The notes under the pieces: generated by a model
Databases searched by the model: none
What the model was told of the DNA's origin: nothing
Seen by the model: the letters and a program-made list of their open reading frames with translations, nothing else
Translations under genes and position numbers: made by a program
Assembly (NCBI GenBank): GCA_027063505.1
Contig: JAMORO010000018.1
Span: 1 to 40,153 of the forward strand
Length of the DNA stretch: 40,153 nt
Source: Sulfurimonas sp.
GTDB taxonomy: Bacteria > Campylobacterota > Campylobacteria > Campylobacterales > Sulfurimonadaceae
Reading direction: 5' to 3'
In this document: piece by piece, positions 16,472-25,936 of the stretch
Numbering within the stretch: the stretch's first letter is position 1
Layout of the letters: each line of letters starts with the position of its first letter

Positions 16472-18606
16472 AACAAGTCGAAGCAAAATCTTGTCCAATT
16501 ATAGCTAATCATATAAAAGTAGCACTAGTCGGACAGCCAAATGTTGGAAAGAGTATGCTTATTAACTCTGTTTCCAATGCCCATCTTCATGTAGGAAATT
16601 TTTCCGGGGTAACAGTAGATAAAACAGAAGTGCTTTTTGACTATAAAGAGTATCATTTTACTGTTGTAGATCTACCCGGAACTTATGCCTTTACTGATTA
16701 TACTATTGAAGAGAGAGTAACCCATGAGTATCTCTGTGCAGAGAACTATGATATTATAATCAATGTGGTAGATTCTACAAATTTAGAAAAAAACTTACAA
16801 CTTACATCTGAACTTTTAACAATGAGTAAAAAAGTTGTTATCGCTCTAAATATGAGTGATGAAGCTAAAAAAGAAAATATTGAAATTGATGCTACTTATA
16901 TGGAAGAACTGATTGGTGTTCCTTGTGTAAAAGTTTCTGCTGCAACTAAGGAGGGAATTGAAGATCTTATAGAAGCGGTAACACTCAAACATGAAAGTGA
17001 AAAAAATAAGCCAAAACTTATTTTTAGTGAGCCAGTAGAGGAGGAGATATCTCAAATAGTATGGTATCTTGATAAACATAAGTTTAAAGCGGAAAATAGT
17101 CATAGAAATATTGCGATAAATCTACTTAAGGGAAATAAAAAAACTTATGCTAAATTGCATGATGAACCAATTTGGGTAGAACTACAACCTATTTTAATAG
17201 AAGCAAGTAGACATATAGAGTTACATCATGATAGTGATGATATTAAAGAAGCATTTGCTGAAGAGTATGCTTCTTTTAATCGTGGGATTGTGGCTGAGGT
17301 TGTCAAACAAAAACATCAGCAAGAGAAAAAAACTGTTACTGAAAAGATAGATAGTATTTTAATACATCCTGTTTTAGGAATACCTATTTTTCTTTTCTTT
17401 ATGTGGAGCCTCTTTCAGCTTACTTTTGAAATAGGTGCTATTCCTATGGACTATATCGATATGTTTTTTAGCTGGTTTGGTGATACGATAGGATCGACTA
17501 TTGCTAATGATGATATTCGTTCTCTCATAGTAGATGGTATTATCGCTGGTGTTGGAGCAGTTGTTCTTTTTGTACCAAATATTATTATACTTTTTATAGG
17601 TATTGCCCTTTTAGAAAGTACTGGCTATATGTCAAGAGTAGCATTCTTACTCGATGGATTTTTTCATAAATTTGGACTTCATGGACAGAGTTTTATTCCT
17701 CTTGTAACAGGATTTGGATGTTCTATTCCTGCTTACATGTCAGCGAGAATTCTTAAAAATGATAGAGACAGGTTACTCACTCTATTCATTATAGGTTTTA
17801 TGTCTTGTGGTGCAAGGCTCCCTGTGTATGTACTTTTTGCAGGTGCATTTTTTTCACCAGAGATGGCTGGAAATATTCTCTTTGTAATTTACATTAGTGG
17901 TGCTATGCTTGGACTTATAGCGGCAAAAGTTTTAAAACTGACAGCTTTTAAGGGTGTAGATGAGCCGTTTGTTATGGAAATGCCAAAGTATAGACTTCCT
18001 TCTGTGAAACTTATATGGCATACAGTTCTTACAAAAACGATGATGTATCTTAAAAAAGCGGGTACCTTTATTGCTGCGGCATCTATGCTAGTGTGGTTTT
18101 TAAGTAACTATCCTCATAATCTTGCTTTAGAAGAGTCTTATGCAAGTAAAATAGAAGTAGCAGTAGATACAAGTACTAAAGAAGATTTAAAGTTTGAGTT
18201 AGATGAGCTACTTCTAGAACAGAGTTATCTTGGAACTATTGGAAAGTTTTCTGAGCCACTTTTTGCACCTCTAGGATTTGACTGGAAGATGAGTGTAGCA
18301 CTTCAAACAGGTCTTGCAGCTAAAGAGGTTGTTGTCTCTACCCTTGGTGTTTTATACTCTTTAGGCGGTGATGTAGATGAAGAGAACAACTCTTTAATGG
18401 GAGCGATTAGTCAAAATATCTCTTTTGCATCTGCTATAGCATTTATAGTAGTTATCATGATTTATCTGCCATGTCTTGCCGCTTCTGTAGTCTTTACTCG
18501 AGAAGCCGGTCATATTAAGTATTTCTTTTACCTATTTGCCTTTACTTCTATTGTTGCATATGTAATGGCATTTATTGCTTACAATGTGACACTCTTTTTA
18601 ACATAA
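16468..18606 (+). CDS. feoB: ferrous iron transporter B
   Basis: FeoB imports Fe(II) across the inner membrane. The 712-residue protein has a cytosolic G domain with G1 GQPNVGKS (22-29), G2 T49/T51 region, G3 DLPG (68-71) and G4 NMSD (128-131), followed by a helical spacer to ~residue 290. The membrane part holds two Gate regions, the first around FVPNIIILFIGIALLESTGYMSRVAF with ETGYM-like signature, and the second near LPCLAASVVFTREAG. These are normal for the family. It forms an operon with feoA. Fe(II) uptake fits an anaerobic or microaerobic lifestyle. Confidence 0.97.
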   Translation: MKQVEAKSCPIIANHIKVALVGQPNVGKSMLINSVSNAHLHVGNFSGVTVDKTEVLFDYKEYHFTVVDLPGTYAFTDYTIEERVTHEYLCAENYDIIINVVDSTNLEKNLQLTSELLTMSKKVVIALNMSDEAKKENIEIDATYMEELIGVPCVKVSAATKEGIEDLIEAVTLKHESEKNKPKLIFSEPVEEEISQIVWYLDKHKFKAENSHRNIAINLLKGNKKTYAKLHDEPIWVELQPILIEASRHIELHHDSDDIKEAFAEEYASFNRGIVAEVVKQKHQQEKKTVTEKIDSILIHPVLGIPIFLFFMWSLFQLTFEIGAIPMDYIDMFFSWFGDTIGSTIANDDIRSLIVDGIIAGVGAVVLFVPNIIILFIGIALLESTGYMSRVAFLLDGFFHKFGLHGQSFIPLVTGFGCSIPAYMSARILKNDRDRLLTLFIIGFMSCGARLPVYVLFAGAFFSPEMAGNILFVIYISGAMLGLIAAKVLKLTAFKGVDEPFVMEMPKYRLPSVKLIWHTVLTKTMMYLKKAGTFIAAASMLVWFLSNYPHNLALEESYASKIEVAVDTSTKEDLKFELDELLLEQSYLGTIGKFSEPLFAPLGFDWKMSVALQTGLAAKEVVVSTLGVLYSLGGDVDEENNSLMGAISQNISFASAIAFIVVIMIYLPCLAASVVFTREAGHIKYFFYLFAFTSIVAYVMAFIAYNVTLFLT

Positions 18607-18631
18607 GAGGTGCTATTAAGCTTTCGTTGTT

Positions 18632-18637
18632 TATAAT
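18632..18637 (+). promoter_or_regulatory. -10 box of the double-receiver gene
   Basis: TATAAT 26 bases before the ATG at 18664, with AAAGGGG at 18651-18657 as ribosome-binding site. This gives the signalling cluster a promoter separate from feoAB. Confidence 0.6.
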
Positions 18638-18663
18638 AAGCTAAAGAAGAAAAGGGGTTTATT

Positions 18664-19401
18664 ATGTCAAGACTATTGATAGTAGAAGATAGTATTATAG
18701 TTCAAGCGGTTTTTATAAAATTACTTGAGGGTATAAAAAACTTTGAGTATGATTTAGTCTCTAGTTATGAAGAGGCTAAAAAGTTATTATCACATAGCCG
18801 TTATGAATATGGTGTAGTAGAACATATTTTAAAAGATGCACCTAATGGTGAGATTATTGCCCTTTTTAATAAACACTATGTAGCTCCGATAGTTTTTACA
18901 AAGCATATAGATGAAGATTTTTTTGATGATTTTGAAGGTGCTCATATTGTAGAGTATATTAAGAAAGTAAAGCATCAAAATGAAGTAAATGTAATAAAAA
19001 AACTCAAACAACTTCAAGTAAATAAACAAAAAAGTGTTCTAGTTGTAAGTGACTCTATCATCTATAGTAGTTATTTAAAACAAAATCTTAATTTCCATAG
19101 TTTTAAGGTTTTTAATGCAAATAATAATGAAGCAGCTTATGAAAAACTCTCTCTACACCCTGAAATAGATCTTCTTATTCTCGACTCAAATGAACCGTAC
19201 GTAAATGCGATGGAAGTAGTTTCCTATGTGCGAGAGAGAAAAGAGTTAGAGCATATAAAGATTATTGCTTTAGCAGAGGAGACAAACTCTTACTTTGTGA
19301 GTGAACTGCTACATGCTGGCGCAGATGATTATTTAATAAAAGACTTTTCTCGCGATGAATTTTATGTTAGGGTTTACCAAAACATTAACAAACTCTGTTA
19401 G
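18664..19401 (+). CDS. double receiver-domain protein lacking output domain
   Basis: A 245-residue cytosolic protein made of two receiver-like domains. The first (1-~105) has the acidic pair ED(8-9) but Glu53-His54 (VVEHIL) where the phospho-acceptor Asp is expected. The second (~122-245) begins SVLVVSDS, has D174 in LLILDSNEP, and K226 in DDYLIKDFSRDEF. In Campylobacterota, tandem receivers of this style (note the DAPNGE motif after the first site) are commonly followed by a GGDEF diguanylate cyclase; here the stop comes right after the second receiver. The protein may be a phosphate sink or an interaction regulator. It lies 9 bases before the response regulator gene. Confidence 0.78.
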   Translation: MSRLLIVEDSIIVQAVFIKLLEGIKNFEYDLVSSYEEAKKLLSHSRYEYGVVEHILKDAPNGEIIALFNKHYVAPIVFTKHIDEDFFDDFEGAHIVEYIKKVKHQNEVNVIKKLKQLQVNKQKSVLVVSDSIIYSSYLKQNLNFHSFKVFNANNNEAAYEKLSLHPEIDLLILDSNEPYVNAMEVVSYVRERKELEHIKIIALAEETNSYFVSELLHAGADDYLIKDFSRDEFYVRVYQNINKLC

Positions 19402-19404
19402 AAT
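19396..19404 (+). promoter_or_regulatory. extended -10 (TGTTAGAAT) before the response regulator
   Basis: TG-T-TAGAAT overlaps the stop codon of the upstream gene and ends six bases before the ATG at 19411, with no ribosome-binding site. It could drive a leaderless transcript of the response regulator operon, independent of the upstream promoter. Confidence 0.4.
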
Positions 19405-19410
19405 TAGCAC

Positions 19411-20073
19411 ATGAATAAAATATTAATGATTGAAGATGACTTAGAATTAGCTGAGATACTAACAGAGTACCTTGAGCAATTTGAGTTTGAGGTTATCACT
19501 GAAGATGACCCGTTTAAAGCTGTAAGTATCCTAAAGTTAGAAAAATTTGACTTAGTTATTTTAGACCTAACTCTTCCTGGAATGGATGGGCTTGAGGTAT
19601 GTGAAGCGATTCGTGAGCGTCAGGATATTCCTATAATTATCTCTTCTGCTCGTTCTGATGTAACAGATAAGATAAAAGCACTTGAACTTGGAGCTGATGA
19701 TTATATGCCTAAGCCTTATGATCCTCGTGAACTTGAAGCACGTATTCACTCTGTCCTTCGTCGTTATGAGGCAAAGAGTGAAGCAAAAGCAGAATCAAAA
19801 TCAGACTTTAAATGTGATAAAGCAACTATGGTGATTACCTATAAAGGTCGTAATATAGATCTTACAAATGCTGAGTTTGGAATACTCTCATATATGATAA
19901 GTAAGCAGGGCTTAGTTGTCTCTCGTGAAGATCTTATCCACAATGTAAATGCTATCAACGAAGACTCTTCAAATAAGAGTATAGATGTAATGGTTGGACG
20001 TATCCGTAATAAACTTGGGGATAAATCTCTCATTGAGTCTGTACGCGGTGTTGGATATAAACTCCTAAAATAG
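19411..20073 (+). CDS. OmpR-family response regulator, ArsR/RacR-like
   Basis: A 220-residue DNA-binding regulator. Receiver ~1-115 with DD(9-10), phospho-acceptor D52 in VILDLTLPGMDG, and K101 in DYMPKPYDPRELEAR. A winged-helix DNA-binding domain spans ~128-220 (NAEFGILSYMISKQGLVVSREDL, SNKSIDVMVGRIRNKLGD, SVRGVGYKLLK). The receiver closely resembles Helicobacter pylori ArsR (acid response) and Campylobacter RacR. The next gene, 9 bases downstream, is the matching kinase. A linker rich in Lys/Ala/Glu (~117-128) joins the domains. Targets are unknown; mltF directly after the kinase may be one. Confidence 0.9.
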   Translation: MNKILMIEDDLELAEILTEYLEQFEFEVITEDDPFKAVSILKLEKFDLVILDLTLPGMDGLEVCEAIRERQDIPIIISSARSDVTDKIKALELGADDYMPKPYDPRELEARIHSVLRRYEAKSEAKAESKSDFKCDKATMVITYKGRNIDLTNAEFGILSYMISKQGLVVSREDLIHNVNAINEDSSNKSIDVMVGRIRNKLGDKSLIESVRGVGYKLLK

Positions 20074-20082
20074 GTACTTTTT

Positions 20083-21357
20083 TTGAAAAAACATGCTGTT
20101 CTCATAACTGTACTTTTTGCACTTTCAGTTTCTCTTCTTAGTGTAAGTGCAGTTTTTTGGGAGTTTTACAAACTCAATAAAGAGCAGTATATAAATCATA
20201 TCTTTACCAAGTACTCTGTTATCACTCAAATCTATCGAGATCATAAACAGAAAAATAACTCTGAAATTATGCTCGATGCAAATCTCGCAGTCTATAAAAT
20301 GCAGATAGTTAAGGATGAAGAGGAGCAGAGTAGTGTTTTAGATAAAGGGAAAGTTCTTAAACGAGAGGGCTTTAAAAGTGTAAAACAATCCTTAATGCTT
20401 AATGAAAAAGGGCTTTATACTAAAAATACTATTACAAAACTACGAGCAACTATGATTCAGTACAAAAGAAGTATTTACTTCTATATGCAGAGTCAAAATG
20501 CAGGAATTATTATAAAAGATGAAGAGTTAAAACCTTATAGTAATTTAAATATTTTATATGCCTATAGTACCACTTTTATGATTATAAGTCTCTCCTTTAT
20601 TTTAGTGCTGCAAAAACTTCGGCCACTTATCCGTTTACGAAAGAAGCTACAACTTTTTGGAAATGGAAATATGGAAATATCTTTTAAAACCTCTTCGTGT
20701 GATGAGATAGGTCTTGTCTCAAATGAACTTGAAGCGACAAGAAGAAAAATAAACACTCTTTTAGAAGCTCGGACACTCTTTTTAAGAAACCTTATGCATG
20801 AACTTAAAACACCAATAGCAAAGGGTACGATAGCTACACAGATGCTAGACTCACAAAAACAGCGTAATCGTTTTAGCAGTATCTTTACTCGTTTAGAGTC
20901 CTTAGTTACAGAGTTTGCTCTTATTGAAGAGGTTACAAGTTTAGATGATAAGAGTGACTTTAGTGAGTATAGACTTGTTGATATTATTGATGGTGCTATT
21001 GATATGGCAATGGTTGATAGTGAGTGTGTGAGTGTAGAGGTAAACTGTGATGTGAAAGTAACTGCAAACTATAGACTCTACACAACAGCTATCAAAAATA
21101 TGATAGATAATGCTATGAAATACTCTTTAGATAGACACATAAAAATTCTTGTAAAAAATGGTGAGTTGTGTTTTGAAAATAGTGGAGAGCGTTTAGCTCA
21201 CCCATTAGGTTACTACATAGAGCCTTTTACAAAAGAGAACCCATCTAAAAATAGTTTTGGTTTAGGGTTATATCTTGTAGATTCAATTTTAAAAGCACAT
21301 GATCAAGTTCTTGCTTATGAGTATGAAGATGGAGTGAATCGTTTTATTTTTGCATAA
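20083..21357 (+). CDS. sensor histidine kinase, ArsS-like, TTG start
   Basis: A 424-residue inner-membrane kinase paired with the regulator just upstream. TM ~5-27; a periplasmic sensor of about 125 residues (28-155); TM ~156-176; HAMP-like ~177-228; HisKA with H239 in LMHELKTPIAKGT, the wording typical of ArsS kinases; ATPase domain with N box NMIDNAMKYS and the G2 box SFGLGLYL. Compared with common kinases the G1 box is reduced (LCFENSGE), as is usual in this subfamily. The start is TTG, nine bases after the regulator stop, in a T-rich stretch; AGGT lies upstream. The sensor region has only two His, so acid sensing should not be assumed. Confidence 0.88.
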   Translation: MKKHAVLITVLFALSVSLLSVSAVFWEFYKLNKEQYINHIFTKYSVITQIYRDHKQKNNSEIMLDANLAVYKMQIVKDEEEQSSVLDKGKVLKREGFKSVKQSLMLNEKGLYTKNTITKLRATMIQYKRSIYFYMQSQNAGIIIKDEELKPYSNLNILYAYSTTFMIISLSFILVLQKLRPLIRLRKKLQLFGNGNMEISFKTSSCDEIGLVSNELEATRRKINTLLEARTLFLRNLMHELKTPIAKGTIATQMLDSQKQRNRFSSIFTRLESLVTEFALIEEVTSLDDKSDFSEYRLVDIIDGAIDMAMVDSECVSVEVNCDVKVTANYRLYTTAIKNMIDNAMKYSLDRHIKILVKNGELCFENSGERLAHPLGYYIEPFTKENPSKNSFGLGLYLVDSILKAHDQVLAYEYEDGVNRFIFA

Positions 21358-21380
21358 GTTTTAAAGAGTAAACTATTGCA

Positions 21381-22802
21381 ATGAATCATTTTGCATATTT
21401 TGTGGTTATTCTCTTCTTATCAGCATCTTTTTTCACTTTTGGTTGGTTGAGTCATGGAGCTTATAAACCTGGAAAACGAATACAAAAAGTATCACTTTTA
21501 AGTAAAATAAAGAAAGAAAAAAAACTTAATGTTGTGCTTCTTAACTCTCCCTCCACATACTTTATTGGGGCGGAAGGTCCACAAGGTTTCGAATACGACC
21601 TTCTCTCTGCTTATTCAAAACATCTTAATGTTGATTTAAATATTACAGAGGTACATACAGTACAAGAAGCACTCTCTTTGAGTAAAAAGCCAGATATCCA
21701 TATTACTTCTGCTTCACTTGCTAAAACACCACTTCGCGAAGAGAAATTAAATTTTGGACCTTCATACTTCGAGGTACAAGAGCAAGTAATATGTTATAGG
21801 GGTATGCAGAGACAGCATAAGTTCCCTCATGATGTAGAAGATTTAGCAGGCTTAAATATTGTCGTTGGAGAAGAGACTAGTTATAGTGAAACTATTCGAT
21901 CACTGCAAAATGATGGTTTTGAGATAAATGCTACTTTTAGTTCTGAGTACTCGACAGAAGAGCTTTTAGAAAAAGTCTCAAAACATGAGATTGATTGTAC
22001 TATCGCTGCTTCAAATATCTATGCTTTAAATCTTCGTTATTTTCCTGAAGTTGCTATGGCGTTTACCGTAAGTTCCCGTGAGCAACTTGCATGGGTCTTG
22101 GCCGAAGGTGCTAAAGAGTTAGAGCGTGATATGTACTCATGGTTGAATGATTTTAACCAGCAAGGGAAGATGACACAACTAAAAGATCACTACTACTCTT
22201 ATGTTCTCTTTTTTGATTACTATAATACAAAAATGTTTTATAAAAGAATGAAAAGTAGACTCCCTAAGTATGAGTCTCTATTTAAAGAGGCTGCCACTCG
22301 TTTTGGTATACCTTGGACTCTTCTCGCAAGTATATCTTATCAAGAGTCACACTGGAATCCAAAAGCAAAGAGCTATACAGGTGTTCGAGGTCTTATGATG
22401 TTAACTCGCCATACTGCAAAACTATTAGGTGTAAAAAATAGGCTTGATCCCAAACAGAGTATAGTTGGGGGAACACGGCATATAAAACAGATGTTAAAGT
22501 TTGTAAAGTCTGAAGTGGAGGGGGAAAATCGTCTGAAATTTGCTCTTGCCGCATATAATATAGGTTGGGGACATATCCGAGATGCTCAATCACTTGCAAA
22601 AGAGATAGGACTTAATCCTGCTATCTGGAGCGACTTGAAAATTGTACTTCCTTTACTATCTCAAAAAAAGTATTATAAAACACTACAGTATGGGTATGCA
22701 AGAGGGAGTGAGCCGGTGAAGTATGTAGAGTCAATCTACAACTATCGAGATATTTTAGAGAAGCAGTTAAAAACTAAAGAGAGTGCTAAAGCACCTCAGT
22801 AG
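21381..22802 (+). CDS. mltF: membrane-bound lytic transglycosylase F
   Basis: MltF cleaves peptidoglycan glycan strands to 1,6-anhydro products in the periplasm. The 473-residue protein has an N-terminal membrane anchor (~5-24), a solute-binding-protein-like regulatory domain (~48-272; [32 protein letters not shown]), and a C-terminal lysozyme-like domain (~295-460) with catalytic E322 in [10 protein letters not shown] and [10 protein letters not shown]. It follows the kinase gene by 23 bases; the ribosome-binding site is weak. Its 3' end overlaps the convergent rsfS gene by 17 bases. Placement with an ArsRS-like pair suggests linked envelope stress control, which is inference. Confidence 0.94.
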   Translation: MNHFAYFVVILFLSASFFTFGWLSHGAYKPGKRIQKVSLLSKIKKEKKLNVVLLNSPSTYFIGAEGPQGFEYDLLSAYSKHLNVDLNITEVHTVQEALSLSKKPDIHITSASLAKTPLREEKLNFGPSYFEVQEQVICYRGMQRQHKFPHDVEDLAGLNIVVGEETSYSETIRSLQNDGFEINATFSSEYSTEELLEKVSKHEIDCTIAASNIYALNLRYFPEVAMAFTVSSREQLAWVLAEGAKELERDMYSWLNDFNQQGKMTQLKDHYYSYVLFFDYYNTKMFYKRMKSRLPKYESLFKEAATRFGIPWTLLASISYQESHWNPKAKSYTGVRGLMMLTRHTAKLLGVKNRLDPKQSIVGGTRHIKQMLKFVKSEVEGENRLKFALAAYNIGWGHIRDAQSLAKEIGLNPAIWSDLKIVLPLLSQKKYYKTLQYGYARGSEPVKYVESIYNYRDILEKQLKTKESAKAPQ

Positions 22803-23118
22803 TTTGAGTTCCTAGTTCACTTAAAAATGTTTCCATATCATACTTGATTCTGTACTCTGGAGTCATTATATGGATAAGAATATCGCCAAGATCAACAACA
22901 ACCCAGTCACCACTCTCATCTACATTATTAAAGTGCTCATCTGGCTTTAGTCCATTTTTTAGATGATCTAGTAGTGCTGTAGTATGTTTTGTACCAAGAC
23001 TTGAAGCGATGATTGCATAGTCAACAAAATAATTTTTATCTTTTAAGTTAAAAACCTCTATAGCCTCAGCTTTGTTCATATCTAGTACATTTGTGATTTT
23101 CTCAATTCTATTGTTCAT
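22786..23118 (-). CDS. rsfS: ribosomal silencing factor RsfS
   Basis: RsfS binds ribosomal protein L14 and blocks subunit joining when nutrients are scarce. The protein starting at the ATG at 23118 is 110 residues, the normal size. Conserved segments are [22 protein letters not shown] and the [25 protein letters not shown] block. This start has an AAGGA ribosome-binding site and overlaps the nadD stop by 11 bases, whereas an upstream TTG/other start would add a non-conserved extension. The nadD-rsfS pairing is widely conserved. Confidence 0.95.
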   Translation of the reverse strand: MNNRIEKITNVLDMNKAEAIEVFNLKDKNYFVDYAIIASSLGTKHTTALLDHLKNGLKPDEHFNNVDESGDWVVVDLGDILIHIMTPEYRIKYDMETFLSELGTQTTEVL

Positions 23119-23650
23119 TGTTTTCCTTGTAGTATTTTTGTATTTTAGTTGCATTTATGGGCACTAACTTTTTTATATCAAAATGTTCTCTTAAATCAGA
23201 TGATGCTATAGGCATATCTACTTTTAAGGGTGTGAACTCTTGAGGTATCTTTATCTGGTCTCTTGAAGCAACTAAAAAGTCAACTTGTTTTTCTATCTCT
23301 TCAAATTTATGCCATTTTTTGAGTGACTTTAAATTATCCGCACCAATAACTAAAAATATTTTTTCATACATATGTGATAAAAAATTGATAGTTTCAATTG
23401 TCGGTACTTTCCTTTTTTGAAGCACTTCAAAGTCACTTACTTCTACTCTGTTTTCATTTTTAAAAATCTCTTTTAGCCAGCTTAATCGAAGTTCTGCAGG
23501 TGCAAAAAAGCTCTCTTTGAAGGGATTTAAAAAGGTCGGCATTATAACTATTTTATCTATATGCTCGAGTTTCAAAAGTGCTTTGACAACGGCCTCATGA
23601 CCAAGATGTGGTGGGTCAAAACTACCACCATAAAGAGCAACTGTTCTCAT
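23108..23650 (-). CDS. nadD: nicotinate-nucleotide adenylyltransferase
   Basis: NadD adenylates nicotinate mononucleotide in NAD synthesis. The 180-residue protein begins MRTVALYGGSFDPPHLGHEA, containing the nucleotidyltransferase signature GGSFDPPHLGH. MPTFLNPFK and the C-terminal SSDLREHF (ISSTxIR equivalent) are further family marks. It heads the nadD-rsfS operon, diverging from gap. A minus-strand TATAAT (23665-23660) ends nine bases before the ATG and no ribosome-binding site is visible, so the transcript may be leaderless or nearly so. Confidence 0.95.
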   Translation of the reverse strand: MRTVALYGGSFDPPHLGHEAVVKALLKLEHIDKIVIMPTFLNPFKESFFAPAELRLSWLKEIFKNENRVEVSDFEVLQKRKVPTIETINFLSHMYEKIFLVIGADNLKSLKKWHKFEEIEKQVDFLVASRDQIKIPQEFTPLKVDMPIASSDLREHFDIKKLVPINATKIQKYYKENNEQ

Positions 23651-23659
23651 TTAATGCGA

Positions 23660-23665
23660 ATTATA
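23660..23665 (-). promoter_or_regulatory. -10 box of nadD, very close to the start codon
   Basis: Minus-strand TATAAT in GCTATAATTCGC, separated by nine bases from the nadD ATG. The expected transcription start lies within three bases of the ATG. Confidence 0.55.
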
Positions 23666-23674
23666 GCTAAATTT

Positions 23675-23687
23675 GGTTAAAATAACC
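23675..23687. promoter_or_regulatory. short palindrome between nadD and gap
   Basis: GGTTA-AAA-TAACC is a perfect inverted repeat centred between the two divergent genes. The plus strand within it contains TAAAAT, a possible -10 for gap. It could be an operator affecting both genes, or chance in AT-rich DNA. Confidence 0.3.
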
Positions 23688-23711
23688 GAATTAAAAATTA
23701 TAGGAATTATA

Positions 23712-24713
23712 ATGGCATTAAAAATAGCAATTAATGGATTTGGTAGAATTGGTCGTTGTGTTGCGCGCATCGCAGCTAACAGAGATGATGTAGAGATAGT
23801 AGCTATTAATGATATGGCGAGCATGGATATGATGCTTTACCTTCTTAAAAATGACTCTGTTCATGGAACATTCGCAAGTGAAGTAGTTCAGATTGATGAA
23901 GAGAACATCTCTATCGATGGTCAAAAAATTAGAGTTTTTTCTGATCGTGACCCTAAAAACCTTAAGTTTGCTGATTGTGGTGCTGATATGGTTCTCGAGT
24001 GTACAGGAGTTTTTCTAACTCAAGAGTCTGCACAAGTTCATATTGATAATGGTGTTGAGAAAGTTCTTTTCTCTGCTCCTTCAAAAGATACAGCAACTGA
24101 GACATTTGTAATGGGTGTTAACCATGAGTTATATGCTGGTCAAAAAATAGTTTCAAATGCTTCATGTACTACAAACTGTTTAGGTCCTGTTGCTAAAGTA
24201 CTTGATGATGCTTTTGGAATTGAGAAAGGTCTTATGACAACTATTCACTCATATACAAATGATCAAAATATCTTAGATGTTAAACACTCAAAAGATAAAC
24301 GTCGTGCAAGAGCAGGTGCTATTAATATGATTCCTACAACTACTGGTGCAGCAAAAGCTATTAGCCTTGTTATGCCACAGCTTAAAGGTCGTCTACATGG
24401 TCAGTCTGTTCGTGTTCCGACACCAGATGTTTCTATGGTTGACTTGAATGTAGTAGTTAAACGTGAAACTACAAAAGAGGAAGTAACTGCAGTGTTCAAC
24501 AAAGCAGCAGAGACAAACCTAAAAGGTCTTCTTTTAATGGATAAAGAGATGAGAGTTTCTCAAGATTTCGTAGGGTGTGATTACTCTTCAATTGTTGCAG
24601 AGGACTTAACACAGGTTATCGGCGGTGACATGGTGAAAATTATGGCATGGTATGACAATGAGTGGGGTTACTCTATGCGTTTAGTAGATATGGCTCTACA
24701 CATCTCTAAGTAG
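23712..24713 (+). CDS. gap: glyceraldehyde-3-phosphate dehydrogenase, type I
   Basis: Gap interconverts glyceraldehyde 3-phosphate and 1,3-bisphosphoglycerate. The start is ATG at 23712 (AGGAATTATA before it), since the upstream residues are not family-like; this gives 333 residues. NAD-binding INGFGRIGR (7-15) and D34 after IN favour NAD over NADP. Catalytic C152 lies in SNASCTTNC and H179 in TTIHSYTNDQ. Spacing of nine bases to pgk, then tpiA, shows one triose-phosphate operon. In an autotrophic relative this set would mainly run towards gluconeogenesis. Confidence 0.96.
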   Translation: MALKIAINGFGRIGRCVARIAANRDDVEIVAINDMASMDMMLYLLKNDSVHGTFASEVVQIDEENISIDGQKIRVFSDRDPKNLKFADCGADMVLECTGVFLTQESAQVHIDNGVEKVLFSAPSKDTATETFVMGVNHELYAGQKIVSNASCTTNCLGPVAKVLDDAFGIEKGLMTTIHSYTNDQNILDVKHSKDKRRARAGAINMIPTTTGAAKAISLVMPQLKGRLHGQSVRVPTPDVSMVDLNVVVKRETTKEEVTAVFNKAAETNLKGLLLMDKEMRVSQDFVGCDYSSIVAEDLTQVIGGDMVKIMAWYDNEWGYSMRLVDMALHISK

Positions 24714-24722
24714 GTTACGGTA

Positions 24723-25922
24723 TTGGAATTATTACACTTAAAAGGGCTTGATTTACAAGACAAAAAAGTATTTATTCGTTGTGATTTTAATGTACCGATG
24801 GATGAGTTTGGAAATATCTCTGATGATAGACGTATCCGTTCTGCGGTTGCGACTATAAACTACTGTTTAGATCAAGACTGTTCAGTTATTTTAGCTTCTC
24901 ACCTTGGTCGTCCAAAGGGTGAAGTAAATGAGAAGTTTACTTTAGCTCCTGTTGCTCGTAGACTCCAACAACTTCTTAAACGCCACGTTGAATTAGCACC
25001 AGGTGTTGTTGATGATGCAACACTGAAGTTAGCTGCAGAGCTACCACGTCACGAAGTTTTACTTCTTGAAAATATTCGTTTTGAAGCGGGTGAAACTGAA
25101 AATGATGAAGCACTCTCTAAAAAACTTGCAAGTATGGCTGATTTTTATGTAAATGATGCTTTTGGTGTAAGTCATCGCGCACATGCTTCAGTAGAAGGAA
25201 TTACTCGCTTTTATGATGATGCTCATAAATCAGCTGGATTCTTACTTGAACGTGAAATTACTTTCTTTAGTAAGCTTATTAACAATCCTGTTCGTCCTTT
25301 TGCTGCCATTGTTGGTGGAAGTAAAGTCTCTGGAAAACTAGAAGCACTTGTTAACTTACTCCCAAAAGTAGATAAAGTATTTATTGGTGGTGGTATGGCG
25401 TTTACATTCTTAAAGCAACTCGGTTATGATATTGGTGCTTCTTTAGTAGAAGATGACCTTTTAGATGAAGCACAGAGAATTATGGATGAAGCTAAAAAGT
25501 TAGGTGTAAAATTTTACTTACCTGTAGATGTAATAGCTGCTGAGAAATTTGAAGCAAACGCCGTAAGTAAAATAGTAACAGCACAAGAGATTCCAGATAA
25601 CTGGATGGGTCTTGACATAGGGCCTGCGACAGTAAGACTTTACCGTGAAGGTTTAGCAGATGTTCAAACTGTTCTTTGGAATGGTCCAATGGGTGTTTAT
25701 GAGATGGAAAAATTTGCTCGTGGAAGCTCTAAAATAGCACACTTCGTAGCAGACTCTTATGCAACAACTGTAGTAGGTGGTGGTGATACTGCTGACCTAG
25801 TACAGAGAGTTGGTGTAGATGATGAAATCACTTTTATCTCAACAGGTGGTGGTGCATCTTTAGAACTCCTAGAAGGTAAAGTACTTCCAGGTGTAGCACA
25901 GTTAGTTAAAAAAGAGAACTAA
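24723..25922 (+). CDS. pgk: phosphoglycerate kinase, TTG start
   Basis: Pgk transfers phosphate between 1,3-bisphosphoglycerate and ADP. The 399-residue protein has the N-terminal signature [17 protein letters not shown], the substrate arginines in [10 protein letters not shown] and [13 protein letters not shown], the [10 protein letters not shown] nucleotide region, and GGGDTADLV plus [13 protein letters not shown] near the C terminus. The start is TTG at 24723, seven bases after AGGT; its N terminus aligns with usual Pgk length, so no alternative ATG is needed. Fourteen bases separate it from tpiA. Confidence 0.96.
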   Translation: MELLHLKGLDLQDKKVFIRCDFNVPMDEFGNISDDRRIRSAVATINYCLDQDCSVILASHLGRPKGEVNEKFTLAPVARRLQQLLKRHVELAPGVVDDATLKLAAELPRHEVLLLENIRFEAGETENDEALSKKLASMADFYVNDAFGVSHRAHASVEGITRFYDDAHKSAGFLLEREITFFSKLINNPVRPFAAIVGGSKVSGKLEALVNLLPKVDKVFIGGGMAFTFLKQLGYDIGASLVEDDLLDEAQRIMDEAKKLGVKFYLPVDVIAAEKFEANAVSKIVTAQEIPDNWMGLDIGPATVRLYREGLADVQTVLWNGPMGVYEMEKFARGSSKIAHFVADSYATTVVGGGDTADLVQRVGVDDEITFISTGGGASLELLEGKVLPGVAQLVKKEN

Positions 25923-25936
25923 GAAGGAACCTTATT

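Noticed and set aside
23119-23154. Longer RsfS beginning upstream of 23118
   Set aside because: The ATG at 23118 has an AAGGA site and matches family length; the extension lies within nadD.
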